Part shown: positions 45,596-53,850 of the stretch, one piece after another | Numbering within the stretch: position 1 is the stretch's first letter | Layout: each line of letters opens with the position of its first letter | NCBI RefSeq assembly: GCF_018279705.1 | Contig: NZ_CP036498.1 | Span: 1,319,001-1,383,000, forward strand | Direction: 5' to 3' | Origin: Tardiphaga alba | GTDB taxonomy: Bacteria; Pseudomonadota; Alphaproteobacteria; Rhizobiales; Xanthobacteraceae | DNA: 64,000 bases | Program-made: the position numbers and the translations under genes | Notes under the pieces: generated by a model | Told to the model about the DNA's origin: nothing | Database searches by the model: none | The model's input: only the letters and a program-made list of their open reading frames with translations

Positions 45596-47212
45596 TTATG
45601 CCGGTTCCTGCAGCCACTGACGAACAATGGCGGCGGTTTCATTGGGATTGCGATCGGCCAGTTCACCAACGCGGTGAACCGACTGGGCGTGCACCTGACC
45701 CTGGATGGTCGCGACGTCGATCATGTTGGCGCCGGTCGCGGGGATGAGGGTGGTGCCGTCCGCAGCCACCGTCACATTGTCTGGAAGCGCCATCATGCCA
45801 GCGGGCGGCAGTGCCGGCGCTGCCGGCTCGGATGCGAGGATCCGGCGCACCAGCGGGCGGATCACCATGAACACGACCACGAGGCCGAGCAGCATCATCA
45901 CGCCGAGCTCGATCACATGCATCACGTCGTCTTTGGTGAACTGAAGGGCGCCGAGCAGGCCGGTCGGCTCTGCGGCCGGGGGGGCCGCCGGGCCTTCGGC
46001 GAATTTCAGGTTGACCACTTCCACCTGGTCGCCGCGCTTCTGATCGAAGCCGATGGCGGAGCGGACCAGAGTGGCGATGCGGTCGAGTTCTTCCTTTGGG
46101 CGCTGGGCGTAGACCTGCTCACCCTTTTCGTTCTTGCTGTAGCTGCCATCCACCAGAACCGCGACCGAGATACGATTGACGCGGCCGGCTTCGGTGACTT
46201 CAGTCTTGGTAATGCGGGAGATTTCGTAATTGTTGGTCTCTTCCGACTTCTTGCTCTGGTCCTTGGCGTTTGCAGCGTTGCCTTGGCCCTGATTTCCGGG
46301 AAGTTCGTTATTGACCGTGACTTGGCCGTCGGCCGCGCCACTCTGGGATTGCTCTTCGCGGGTCTGGCTGGAGCGGAGCACCCGGCCTTCCGGGTCGAAT
46401 TGGTCGGAGGTCTGGGTCACCTTGTTGTAGTCGAAGTCGGCGGTGAGCTGGACACGGGCGCGGCCTGAGCCGACCACCGAGGACACGATGGCCTCGACCT
46501 GGTTGCGCATCCGCTTTTCGAAGGCGGTGCGACGCTCGTCGCCGGCTGCTGTCTCTGCGTTCGGGTCGCTGGCGCCATCGGCGAGGAGCTGACCGGCTTC
46601 ATCGACAATCGAGACCCGCGTCGGCTTCAAGCCGTTGACCGCCGAGGCGACCACATGGCGGATGGCCCGGACCTGCTGCTGGTCGAGGGTGCCGCGGACC
46701 CGAACCACGATCGAAGCCGACGGCTCTGGGGTCTCGCGGGAGAACAGCGGACGCTCCGGGAGGACCAGATGAACGCGAGCCGACTGAACGCGGTCGAGCG
46801 CCCGGATGGTTCGGGCGAGTTCGCCTTCGAGCGCGCGTAAATGATTGATATTCTGGACAAAACTGGTGGTGCCGAGAGCGTCCGACTTATCGAAGATTTC
46901 GTAGCCGACGCCGCCGCCCTTGGGCAGGCCGCCTTCGGCCAGCTTCATGCGCAGGCGGGTGACCTTGTCCTTCGGCACCATAATGGCGGCGCCCTCGTTC
47001 TTGATCTCGTAGGGGATCGCCTGGCGTTCCAGATCCTTGATGATGGCCGATGAGTCCTCGACCGTCAGATCCGTGAACAGGGTCGTCATCTGAGGGGTGG
47101 TGACCCGCATGATGACAAACGCGAAAAAGCCCATCAGGGCGACCGTGACGGCGAACATCGCTGCCAGGCGCGCGGCGCCGAGACCTTTAAGGAAACTGAT
47201 CAGACCCTGCAC
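45596..47212 (-). CDS. fliF: Flagellar MS-ring protein FliF
   Basis: A 538-residue inner-membrane ring protein, base of the flagellum. Two membrane segments (about 12-35 and near 432-452) flank the periplasmic ring-building part with the RALEGELARTI motif and the PTRVSIVDEAGQLL strand. The C-terminal cytoplasmic tail binds FliG. I choose the GTG at 47212 because AGGGG lies six nt upstream and family starts look like (M/V)QGLISFLKGLG; a TTG at 47254 would add 14 non-family residues. First gene of the fliF-G-H-N-flbD operon. Confidence 0.94.
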   Translation of the reverse strand: MQGLISFLKGLGAARLAAMFAVTVALMGFFAFVIMRVTTPQMTTLFTDLTVEDSSAIIKDLERQAIPYEIKNEGAAIMVPKDKVTRLRMKLAEGGLPKGGGVGYEIFDKSDALGTTSFVQNINHLRALEGELARTIRALDRVQSARVHLVLPERPLFSRETPEPSASIVVRVRGTLDQQQVRAIRHVVASAVNGLKPTRVSIVDEAGQLLADGASDPNAETAAGDERRTAFEKRMRNQVEAIVSSVVGSGRARVQLTADFDYNKVTQTSDQFDPEGRVLRSSQTREEQSQSGAADGQVTVNNELPGNQGQGNAANAKDQSKKSEETNNYEISRITKTEVTEAGRVNRISVAVLVDGSYSKNEKGEQVYAQRPKEELDRIATLVRSAIGFDQKRGDQVEVVNLKFAEGPAAPPAAEPTGLLGALQFTKDDVMHVIELGVMMLLGLVVVFMVIRPLVRRILASEPAAPALPPAGMMALPDNVTVAADGTTLIPATGANMIDVATIQGQVHAQSVHRVGELADRNPNETAAIVRQWLQEPA

Positions 47213-47281
47213 AACCGGCCCCTGGAGATTCGGTCTCCAGGACCGACTGGGCAAATTTTGCCGGGGTATGGTTTCGATATG

Positions 47282-47297
47282 GTTAACGCCGGTTAAC
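47282..47297. promoter_or_regulatory. Paired GTTAAC sites upstream of fliF (CtrA-like)
   Basis: GTTAAC at 47282-47287 and again at 47292-47297, giving TTAA-N6-TTAAC, one base shorter than the CtrA consensus (N7). They lie 70-85 bp upstream of fliF, right where a class II flagellar promoter should be and where the sciP terminator ends, so CtrA control is likely but the spacing is off. Confidence 0.45.
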
Positions 47298-47324
47298 GGC
47301 TGGCCACATTATTGCCAAACGGCA

Positions 47325-47356
47325 AAAACCGGCTTCCCTGGGGAGAGCCGGTTTTC
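47325..47356 (-). terminator. Terminator after sciP
   Basis: AAAACCGGCT / AGCCGGTTTT perfect 10-bp inverted repeat; on the minus strand it is followed by TTTTTGCCG. It shows that sciP transcription ends before fliF, so fliF needs its own promoter. Confidence 0.75.
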
Positions 47357-47383
47357 ATCAAATCGGGGATATTAAGAAACTGT

Positions 47384-47659
47384 TTACTGGCGATATTGCT
47401 GGAGGCGGGTGGTCCGCAGTCCGGCCAGGCCGTGCTGGTCGATGGAAAACTGCCAGGACAGGAACTCGTCCACGGTCAGCGTGTATCGGCTGCAGGCCTC
47501 TTCCAGAGAGAGAAGGCCACCGCGTACAGCGGCAACGACTTCGGCCTTACGGCGGATGACCCAGCGCTTGGTACCCGGCGCGGGCAAATCGGCAATTGTT
47601 AATGGGCTGCCGTCAGGCCCGATGACGTATTTGACCCTCGGGCGATGGGGTTCTGTCAT
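47384..47659 (-). CDS. sciP: CtrA inhibitor SciP (DUF1153)
   Basis: A 91-residue helix-turn-helix protein that in Caulobacter binds CtrA and blocks its activation of flagellar and cell-cycle promoters. Family features: VKYVIGPDGSPLT at the N-terminus, LPAPGTKRWVIRRKAEVVAAVRGG, the recognition region LLSLEEACSRYTLTVDEFLSWQ and a basic C-terminus (LRTTRLQQYRQ). Located directly upstream of the fliF operon, whose promoter carries paired GTTAAC sites, so both the regulator and its probable target lie together. Confidence 0.92.
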   Translation of the reverse strand: MTEPHRPRVKYVIGPDGSPLTIADLPAPGTKRWVIRRKAEVVAAVRGGLLSLEEACSRYTLTVDEFLSWQFSIDQHGLAGLRTTRLQQYRQ

Positions 47660-47905
47660 GGCGTACTCACACTACTCTCAACCACTGAACTCACTGAAAC
47701 AAACTACGCCCCTCGGCTTAAAATTTGCCTAAGCCTACAACTCCAATGCGAATAGACTTTGTGAAAGGGTTTGTTGACGATTGAGGTTAGGGCAGTGCGG
47801 CGCACACGTGCAGCCGTAGAATGCGCTGAGCGCGGCGATATCCATCGCCGAAAGTGCCAGCCGGAACTGTGCAGCGCTCCAATCAGGCCACAGGCGCGAG
47901 GCCTG

Positions 47906-48193
47906 TCAGCGCAGCAACTCGCTCACCAGCGATGGGCGTTTTGCGATCATGGCGAGCAGTACCTGTGCGGGGCCGGTGGGTTGGCGGCGGCCATGCTCCC
48001 AATTCAACAACGTCCCCTTGGCGACGCCGATGCTGCGTGCGAACGCACTCTGCGACAGACCGGTGCTGGCGCGGATCGCGGCGACATCGACGGAGGGCAC
48101 CTTCACCTTGCGGACAATGGCGCCGGTGTCCTTGCCTTTGGCATGATCCAGCGCCTCGTTCAGTCCCTGCATGATGCTCTTGTAAGCGCTCAT
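47906..48193 (-). CDS. higA: HigA-type antitoxin (helix-turn-helix)
   Basis: A 95-residue protein with a Cro/C1-type helix-turn-helix (about 40-90): IRASTGLSQSAFARSIGVAKGTLLNWEHG. It is the antitoxin partner of the preceding gene, with its ATG sharing one base with the toxin stop (TAATG). Toxin-first order is typical of the Hig family. It should neutralise the toxin and repress the operon. A longer overlapping frame to 48206 is not supported. Confidence 0.85.
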   Translation of the reverse strand: MSAYKSIMQGLNEALDHAKGKDTGAIVRKVKVPSVDVAAIRASTGLSQSAFARSIGVAKGTLLNWEHGRRQPTGPAQVLLAMIAKRPSLVSELLR

Positions 48194-48531
48194 TACTCGT
48201 CTCCATGAATTGCGATAAGCGCCTTGGCCAATGCGACGGCGGCGGCCTGCTCGGCCTTCGTCAGGTTGTCTTTTTCGTTTTTGGCGAACACGGTCACGAG
48301 ATAGATCGGCATGTGCACGCGGCCAAACACGTAGACTGTCCGATAGCCGCCGCTCTTGCCGCCATCCTCCCGCGGAATGCGAACTTTGCGCAGTCCGCCG
48401 CCGAGCGAGACGCCCGCTTCTGGGTTAGTTGCAATGAAGTCCACCAGAGCGACGCGTTCGCCGTCTGTCATGATCATCTTGGCGCGCCGCAACAATTCCG
48501 GCAGCTCGACGACAGTCTGCAGGGTGGTCAT
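48193..48531 (-). CDS. higB: RelE/HigB-type toxin
   Basis: A 112-residue toxin of the RelE/HigB2 family (PF06296-like): the N-terminal VELPELLRRAK, the GGGLRKVRIPREDGGKSGGYRTVY core with its basic residues, and LVTVFAKNEKDNLTKAEQAAAVALA at the end. Members cleave mRNA at the ribosome. The ATG at 48531 has no strong ribosome-binding site, consistent with low or leaderless expression. The pair splits the flagellar cluster between sciP and flgD, suggesting insertion. Confidence 0.85.
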   Translation of the reverse strand: MTTLQTVVELPELLRRAKMIMTDGERVALVDFIATNPEAGVSLGGGLRKVRIPREDGGKSGGYRTVYVFGRVHMPIYLVTVFAKNEKDNLTKAEQAAAVALAKALIAIHGDE

Positions 48532-48641
48532 GAGGGATTAATTTATGCGTCAATGACACATACGTCAATGACGCACGAGCAGTCAGCTGACCGCAGGCCA
48601 GCGGCTCAACTACCCGCCACGCCCGTCCCCGACACCACGGC

Positions 48642-49364
48642 TCACGTGGTCGGCGTCGTTGGCGTGGTCGGTGTCGTTGGTGCCGTGGTCGGGCGCACCA
48701 CGCGCTTGATCTTATCGACGGTGTAGTTGGCGCCGTTGATCGAGAGCAGCGCCGGGCTGGCCGAGAGATCGACAGAATCGACGATGCCCTGGACTTCCGT
48801 CGAGATTGCGACGTCGCGGCCGTTGTCGTCCTTGGCGGTTGCGGTCAGCGTGTAGGAGCCTTCCGGATACTGCACGCCGTCATTGCCCTTGCCGTCCCAA
48901 ACGAACGTGCCCTGGCCCTCTTTCAAAGAGTACTTGCCGCTATAGACGACGTTGCCCGCAGAATTCTTGATGCTGACCTCTGCCGTCGATGCCTTGTCGG
49001 CAAGGAGATTCCATGTCGCCGAGGTCTTGAACTGTGCGGTCGAGCCATCGACGGCGACATTGTTGCCCACATAGACCAGCGCCTGCGTGGCCTGGGTGGC
49101 TTTTTCCATTTCGACCAGCGACTTCATGTAGTCGTTCGACTTCAATTGCTGTTCGACCTGCGCGAACTGCACGAGCTGCTGGGTGAACTGGTTGGTGTCC
49201 AGCGGATCGAGCGGGTTCTGGTTCTGCAGCTGCGTGGTGAGCAGCGTCAGGAAGGTCTGGAAGTTATCAGCAAGACCCGTCGTGGAGTTTGCATTGGTGC
49301 CCGTATTCGTAACGGTTGAGGTGCCGGAGACGACAGGGTTCGAATAGGTCGCATCAACTGCCAT
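48642..49364 (-). CDS. flgD: Flagellar hook-capping protein FlgD
   Basis: A 240-residue hook assembly scaffold, exported by the flagellar system, that caps the growing hook. The N-terminal signature FLTLLTTQLQNQNPLDPLDTNQFTQQLVQFAQVEQQL is intact; the C-terminal part (about 115-205) has the TUDOR/FnIII-like beta fold with GNDGVQYPEGSYTLTATAKD. An unusual Thr/Pro-rich tail (TTAPTTPTTPTTPTT, about 226-240) arises from a short repeated DNA segment. GGAGTG precedes the ATG. It follows fliK by 12 bp. Confidence 0.93.
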   Translation of the reverse strand: MAVDATYSNPVVSGTSTVTNTGTNANSTTGLADNFQTFLTLLTTQLQNQNPLDPLDTNQFTQQLVQFAQVEQQLKSNDYMKSLVEMEKATQATQALVYVGNNVAVDGSTAQFKTSATWNLLADKASTAEVSIKNSAGNVVYSGKYSLKEGQGTFVWDGKGNDGVQYPEGSYTLTATAKDDNGRDVAISTEVQGIVDSVDLSASPALLSINGANYTVDKIKRVVRPTTAPTTPTTPTTPTT

Positions 49365-49376
49365 GGGTCACTCCTC

Positions 49377-50876
49377 TCAAATACTGATATCGACGCCGCC
49401 ATTGGCGCCATACATGCGGCCATAGCCGCGTGCTGCAGGGGCCACGGTGACGGTGTCGTCGTCGTTGATCGTCAGGCGGTGCATATGGCGGCCCGACTGC
49501 TCGCCACTCTGCTGCTGTTGCTGCTGGGATTGATCGCGCAGCGAGAATTGCAGTCCGCTGTCATTGGTCTTGAGGCCGGCCTGTTCCAGTGCGCGCTGCA
49601 ATTGCGGCGCGTCCTGGCGGAGCATGGTCAGCGTCTCCGGCTTTTCGACCGTCAGATGCGAGGTCACATTGCCGTGCTTATCGACTTCGAGCCGCACATC
49701 GATACGGCCGAGTTCGGCTGGATCGAGCCGGATATCGAACGAGGTCTTGCCGGCCTTGGCCGATTGCGCGATTTCGACGGCGACGCCGCTGAGCGGCACG
49801 GGTGGATTGGCCGCGGCGGGCATATTGGCTTGCGGCGCGACCGCGGCAGCATTGGTGGCCGCCTGCAGATGCGTTTGCTGTTGAGGCGCTGGGGTCGTGT
49901 TGGTGAGATCCGGGGCGGCCGTCTGCGGCGCCTGTTCGGCGCGCTGCTCCTTGTGCTGAGCTGCAGCTGCCTTCGCCAGTTCGCCATCCGCCGGAGCGGC
50001 TTCGGGCGCCCGTGTTGCGACGGCAGCCGGATCGGACTTCACTTCCGCAACAGGCTTCGACGCGGGAGCCGGTGCATTCAGAGATGGCGATGTCGTGATC
50101 GTTTCGACATCGCCGTCCGCTTTCGCGTCGGTGGTCGATGTCGCGGTCGCCGTAGCTTCGGCGTCTGTTTTCTTGCCGCCCTTCGGCGCAGCCGCCGTTG
50201 CGGACGCGATCAGCGCAGCAAAATTTTGCTCGCCTTCGATCGACATGTCGCTCGGCAACGCTTCGGCGCCGGTCGCGGTGGTTGTCGCGCCGGCATCCAG
50301 TTTGGCCTTGAGCGCGGCAGCGGCGGCAATGGCGAGGGGTTGGCTGTTGCCGGCCATGTCCGGCGTGGCCGGTGCCACGGTCGCATCAGCCGATGGAGCG
50401 GAGATCGGAACGGCGATGGCCACCATCTCCAACGTCACCGGCTTTTCAGCGGCGTCGGTATTGGTGCCGTCGGTGGTCTCGGTATCGCTTGCGGCAGCTT
50501 TGGGATCTGCCGTCTCGTCCGCAGGTTTCGATTTGGAATCGGAGGCCTGGTCGGATTTCACCGCCTTGTCGTCCGCCCGCTTGGCGGTATCCGGCCGTTC
50601 CGTCCCCGGCTTGGCATCCGTACGGCGGTCTTGCGAGGCCGCGGCGCGGTCATCCCGCCGGTCGCTTGCCCGCGGGCGGTCCGCTGTCGACCGGTCGTCG
50701 CGTCGGGGGGCAGGAGCCGTAATGTCCGGCTGGGCCGATGGGGCCGGATCAGCGCTGTTCCGGCTGACCAGGGTACCGAACTGGTCGGCGCTCGCGGGCA
50801 GGTCATCGCGCGCGGATTTCGAGCGCGCGGACTTCGGTGCGAGGGTCGAGGCGATATCGGACGTGACGCTAACCAC
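49377..50876 (-). CDS. fliK: Flagellar hook-length control protein FliK
   Basis: A 499-residue secreted ruler that switches the export apparatus after hook completion. Residues about 1-360 are low-complexity Ala/Thr/Asp/Pro-rich, as is usual; the conserved C-terminal domain (about 385-480) has FDIRLDPAELGRIDVRLEVD, HLTVEKPETLTMLRQDAPQLQRAL and GLKTNDSGLQFSLRD. Start GTG at 50876. Followed directly by flgD on the same strand, as in many alphaproteobacteria. Confidence 0.9.
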   Translation of the reverse strand: MVSVTSDIASTLAPKSARSKSARDDLPASADQFGTLVSRNSADPAPSAQPDITAPAPRRDDRSTADRPRASDRRDDRAAASQDRRTDAKPGTERPDTAKRADDKAVKSDQASDSKSKPADETADPKAAASDTETTDGTNTDAAEKPVTLEMVAIAVPISAPSADATVAPATPDMAGNSQPLAIAAAAALKAKLDAGATTTATGAEALPSDMSIEGEQNFAALIASATAAAPKGGKKTDAEATATATSTTDAKADGDVETITTSPSLNAPAPASKPVAEVKSDPAAVATRAPEAAPADGELAKAAAAQHKEQRAEQAPQTAAPDLTNTTPAPQQQTHLQAATNAAAVAPQANMPAAANPPVPLSGVAVEIAQSAKAGKTSFDIRLDPAELGRIDVRLEVDKHGNVTSHLTVEKPETLTMLRQDAPQLQRALEQAGLKTNDSGLQFSLRDQSQQQQQQSGEQSGRHMHRLTINDDDTVTVAPAARGYGRMYGANGGVDISI

Positions 50877-51197
50877 GGGTGGCCTTTCCAGAAGAGTTCC
50901 AGTGCCTATTCAGCAAGGACCGGGCCAGCAACCGGGCGCTATATGATTTTCATATAAATCAATGGGTTAGTTGATTTCCGCGGATGTCGGAACGTTGCCG
51001 CTTGCCGCTTCGTTTCTGCCCGGCGGCAAGATTTGCCGTTCGAAGCCGGTCCCCCGCAATTGATTGAGCGCAACGTCGCCTATATTAAAGTGCACTATCC
51101 CAGCCATCGTCGGATCTCTGTAAGTTCCGGGATTGCCTCAGTTTTCCTGATCGCGATCGGTTTCGCCGTTTGCGGTCCCAGCTCATGGCCTTGAACC
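50877..51197. promoter_or_regulatory. Divergent control region fliK / mnmA
   Basis: 320 bp without a gene. It contains a CGGCAA-GAT-TTGCCG dyad at 51024-51038 and an AT-rich stretch at 51083-51101. No sigma-54 (TGGCAC-N5-TTGCA) consensus is visible. Promoters for fliK (minus) and mnmA (plus) must lie here. Confidence 0.4.
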
Positions 51198-52394
51198 ATG
51201 CTCAACAGTCTCGATCTCGAAGGTCGCCCGGAGGACACGCGCGTCGTTGTCGCCATGTCCGGCGGCGTCGATTCGTCGGCAACGGCGGCGCTGTTGAAGT
51301 CGCAGGGCTATGACGTCGTCGGTATTACGCTGCAGCTTTACGACCACGGCGCCGCGATGCATCGAAAGGGCGCCTGCTGTGCCGGGCGCGACATTCACGA
51401 TGCCCGCGACGTGGCGGAGCGGATCGGCATTCCGCATTACGTGCTGGACTACGAGTCCAAGTTTCGCGAGTCGGTGATCGACAATTTCGCGGAGAGCTAT
51501 GCTCTCGGCGAGACACCGGTGCCGTGCATCGAATGCAATCGCTCGGTCAAGTTTCGCGACCTGCTCGCCACCGCGCGCGAGCTTGGCGCGCAGGCGCTGG
51601 CCACCGGTCACTACGTCGCCTCGCGCCGCCGTGCGGATGGTTCGCGCAGCATGGTCTGTGCCGCCGATAGCGACCGTGACCAGAGCTACTTCCTGTTCGC
51701 AACCACGCAAGAGCAACTCGATTTCCTGCGCTTCCCCCTCGGCGACATGACCAAGCCGCAGGCGCGCGAGCTGGCGCGGCAGTTTGATCTGTCGGTGGCC
51801 GACAAGCAGGACAGCCAGGATATCTGCTTCGTGCCGACCGGCCGCTATACCGACATCATCGAGCGGCTGAAGCCGCATGCGATGGAGCCGGGCGACATCG
51901 TCGATATGGATGGCCATGTGATCGGCCGTCACCACGGCATCGCGCATTTCACCATCGGCCAGCGCCGAGGTCTCGGCATCGCATCGTCGGCACCGCTCTA
52001 TGTGATCCGCCTCGATGCGGAGAGACGCCGCGTCGTGGTCGGCCCGCGCGAGGCTTTGCGGATGCACAAGATCGCGCTGCGCGACGTCAACTGGATCGGC
52101 GGCGGGACGATGGATCAGGCCATCGGCGCCGGCCTCGAAATCTTCGTGCGTGTCCGTTCGACGCGTCCACCGGCCCCGGCCTGGCTGCGCAAGGTTGACG
52201 GCGGCTACGAAGTCGAGCTGGTCGGCGGCGAGGAGGGCGTGTCCCCCGGCCAGGCCTGCGTGTTCTATGACGCGCAATCCGGACAGGCCTGCGTGCTCGG
52301 CGGCGGTTTCATCAAGAGCGCTGCGGCGAAAAGCTCTGTCGGTGCGGCCAATCGCAGTGCTAATGTCCCTGACGTCGCAGCAATGCGCGTGTGA
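51198..52394 (+). CDS. mnmA: tRNA-specific 2-thiouridylase MnmA
   Basis: A 398-residue enzyme that thiolates U34 of tRNA-Lys, -Glu and -Gln at the wobble base. PP-loop SGGVDSS at residues 21-27 activates the uridine with ATP; the persulfide-handling cysteines are C113 (PCIECN) and C210 (QDSQDICF), in standard positions. GQRRGLGI and the C-terminal VVGPREAL domain complete the family pattern. Cytosolic. Followed 18 bp later by the methyltransferase gene, so the two may be co-transcribed. Confidence 0.95.
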   Translation: MLNSLDLEGRPEDTRVVVAMSGGVDSSATAALLKSQGYDVVGITLQLYDHGAAMHRKGACCAGRDIHDARDVAERIGIPHYVLDYESKFRESVIDNFAESYALGETPVPCIECNRSVKFRDLLATARELGAQALATGHYVASRRRADGSRSMVCAADSDRDQSYFLFATTQEQLDFLRFPLGDMTKPQARELARQFDLSVADKQDSQDICFVPTGRYTDIIERLKPHAMEPGDIVDMDGHVIGRHHGIAHFTIGQRRGLGIASSAPLYVIRLDAERRRVVVGPREALRMHKIALRDVNWIGGGTMDQAIGAGLEIFVRVRSTRPPAPAWLRKVDGGYEVELVGGEEGVSPGQACVFYDAQSGQACVLGGGFIKSAAAKSSVGAANRSANVPDVAAMRV

Positions 52395-52412
52395 GGAGTT
52401 GAAGGCAGGGGC

Positions 52413-53051
52413 ATGGCTGGCGATATCGACCGCGCGGGGGTCGCGAAGGCTTACGGGCGCTGGGCGCCTATTTACGACATGGTGTTCGGCAAGGTGTTCG
52501 ATGAAGGTCGTCGCTCGACCATCAGCGAAGCCGACCGTATTGGCGGCCGCATCCTCGATGTCGGCGTCGGCACCGGCCTGTCGCTGACCGACTACGCATC
52601 GACGACCAAGATCTGCGGCGTCGATATTTCCGAGCCGATGCTGCGCCGGGCGCATGAGCGCGTGCGCACGCACAAGCTCGACAATGTCGAGACGCTGGCG
52701 GTGATGGATGCGAAGAACCTCGCATTCCCCGACAATCATTTCGATGCGGTTGTGGCGCAGTATGTGATCACCGCCGTGCCGGATCCTGAAGCGACGCTGG
52801 ATGATTTCGTCCGCGTGCTGAAGCCGGGCGGCGAGCTCATCCTGGTCAATCACATCGGCGCCGAAAGCGGCCCGCGCAAAATCTTCGAGCTGGCTTTCGC
52901 CCCGCTGGCGCGCCGGCTCGGCTGGCGGCCAGAGTTCCCGTGGGCGCGGCTGGCGAACTGGTGCAGTGCCCATGGCGGCGTGACGCTGGCCGAACGGCGC
53001 CCGATGGCGCCGATGGGGCATTTCTCGCTGATCCGCTACGTCAAGGCGTGA
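52413..53051 (+). CDS. SAM-dependent methyltransferase, PmtA-like
   Basis: A 212-residue class I methyltransferase. SAM motif I is ILDVGVGTGLS; the N-terminal AYGRWAPIYDMVFGKVFDEGRR and the C-terminal PMGHFSLIRYVKA resemble Rhodobacter-type phosphatidylethanolamine N-methyltransferase (PmtA), which methylates membrane PE toward phosphatidylcholine. No membrane segment. The identity as PmtA is a motif-level inference; a ubiquinone- or other small-molecule methyltransferase is possible. Located directly after mnmA. Confidence 0.68.
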   Translation: MAGDIDRAGVAKAYGRWAPIYDMVFGKVFDEGRRSTISEADRIGGRILDVGVGTGLSLTDYASTTKICGVDISEPMLRRAHERVRTHKLDNVETLAVMDAKNLAFPDNHFDAVVAQYVITAVPDPEATLDDFVRVLKPGGELILVNHIGAESGPRKIFELAFAPLARRLGWRPEFPWARLANWCSAHGGVTLAERRPMAPMGHFSLIRYVKA

Positions 53052-53099
53052 CGTTGCTGTCGTGAAGGAACATCCGGCGCGGCCGGCGGTTCTCTTCCG

Positions 53100-53465
53100 A
53101 TGAGCATCAGGCAGACATTTCTCATAGCAGGTTTTGCAATCGCTGGTTCCGGTGCAGTCTTTGCGCAGGCACCACCTGCACCTGCGACACCGCCGGCGCA
53201 AACGGCCCCGCCAGCTGCCGACCGCCCCAATGCGAATTGCACTCCGACGCAGACAAACGCTCAGGGCACGATCACGCCAAGCACCGACGGAAAGAGCTCT
53301 GAGAATCTCGGCGACAAGCTCGCGAAATCGGACGGCGTGTTATGCCCGCCGAGCAATGTGGATCCGGCCATGCGCGCCCCCGCACCCAAATCGGACAGCA
53401 GCAACACGCCGGTGATTCCGCCGCCGGGAAGCCCTGGTGGCGATCAGAGTGTGCGGCCGAAGTAA
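53100..53465 (+). CDS. Small exported Pro/Ala-rich protein (121 aa)
   Basis: Signal peptide 1-22 (cut after VFA) then a low-complexity, Pro/Ala/Thr-rich mature part with two cysteines (NCTPTQTN and GVLCPPS) that may pair, and a C-terminal PPGSPGGDQSVRPK. The whole looks disordered. Similar small exported proteins occur in Bradyrhizobium relatives without assigned function. ATG at 53100. Confidence 0.6.
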   Translation: MSIRQTFLIAGFAIAGSGAVFAQAPPAPATPPAQTAPPAADRPNANCTPTQTNAQGTITPSTDGKSSENLGDKLAKSDGVLCPPSNVDPAMRAPAPKSDSSNTPVIPPPGSPGGDQSVRPK

Positions 53466-53850
53466 ATGAAACTACTGGTTCGATGATTCGACATCCGCAT
53501 GCGGGCTCGCGTGTAGATGTTTTATTTGCGTCAATACCATTCGTCGCGCTTCGCACGCGATCACTTCGCAAATGTATGCGCATATTGCTGTTACCCTTAC
53601 CGCGGCGGAAGTGGTCGAGATCGTCGCTCGTCTCGGTACATAGCTGCGTATTGGCGCACTTCGCTCTATGGAACTGCAGCGTCGTAGGTAGGCTTCGACG
53701 CATCGCGCGCACGAACGCAATCAATCTGAATCTGATTTTACGAATTGGCCGCGATCCAATTAACGCAAGTTGTAATCGCCGGATTGTAGAAAGACTTCGT
53801 TGGTCTATTTAGTGGACCAATCGCTTGGTCACGATCCGTCTCGAGGTTCA
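53466..53850. other. AT-richer intergenic stretch without recognisable gene
   Basis: 385 bp with clearly lower GC than its neighbours. Open frames across it show no protein-like character, and there is no RNA structure or repeat that I can recognise. Presumably holds the promoter of the glycosyltransferase gene; the drop in GC could reflect an old insertion. Confidence 0.4.

Noticed and set aside
43821..46468. Long plus-strand frames opposite fliH, fliG and fliF
   Set aside because: All are antisense to recognisable flagellar genes; composition and lack of motifs show they are shadows.
48646..48690. Tandem GTCGTTGGCGTGGTC repeats as a regulatory array
   Set aside because: They lie inside flgD and encode its Thr/Pro-rich C-terminal tail, so they are coding repeats.
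51183..53201. Long open frame on the minus strand (672 codons)
   Set aside because: It lies opposite mnmA and the PmtA-like methyltransferase, both clear proteins. Its residue make-up (Arg/His/Ala-rich) is typical of antisense frames in GC-rich DNA.
53342..53812. 156-codon plus-strand frame between the exported protein and the glycosyltransferase
   Set aside because: It overlaps the 121-aa gene in another frame, lacks a ribosome-binding site and has no protein-like pattern.
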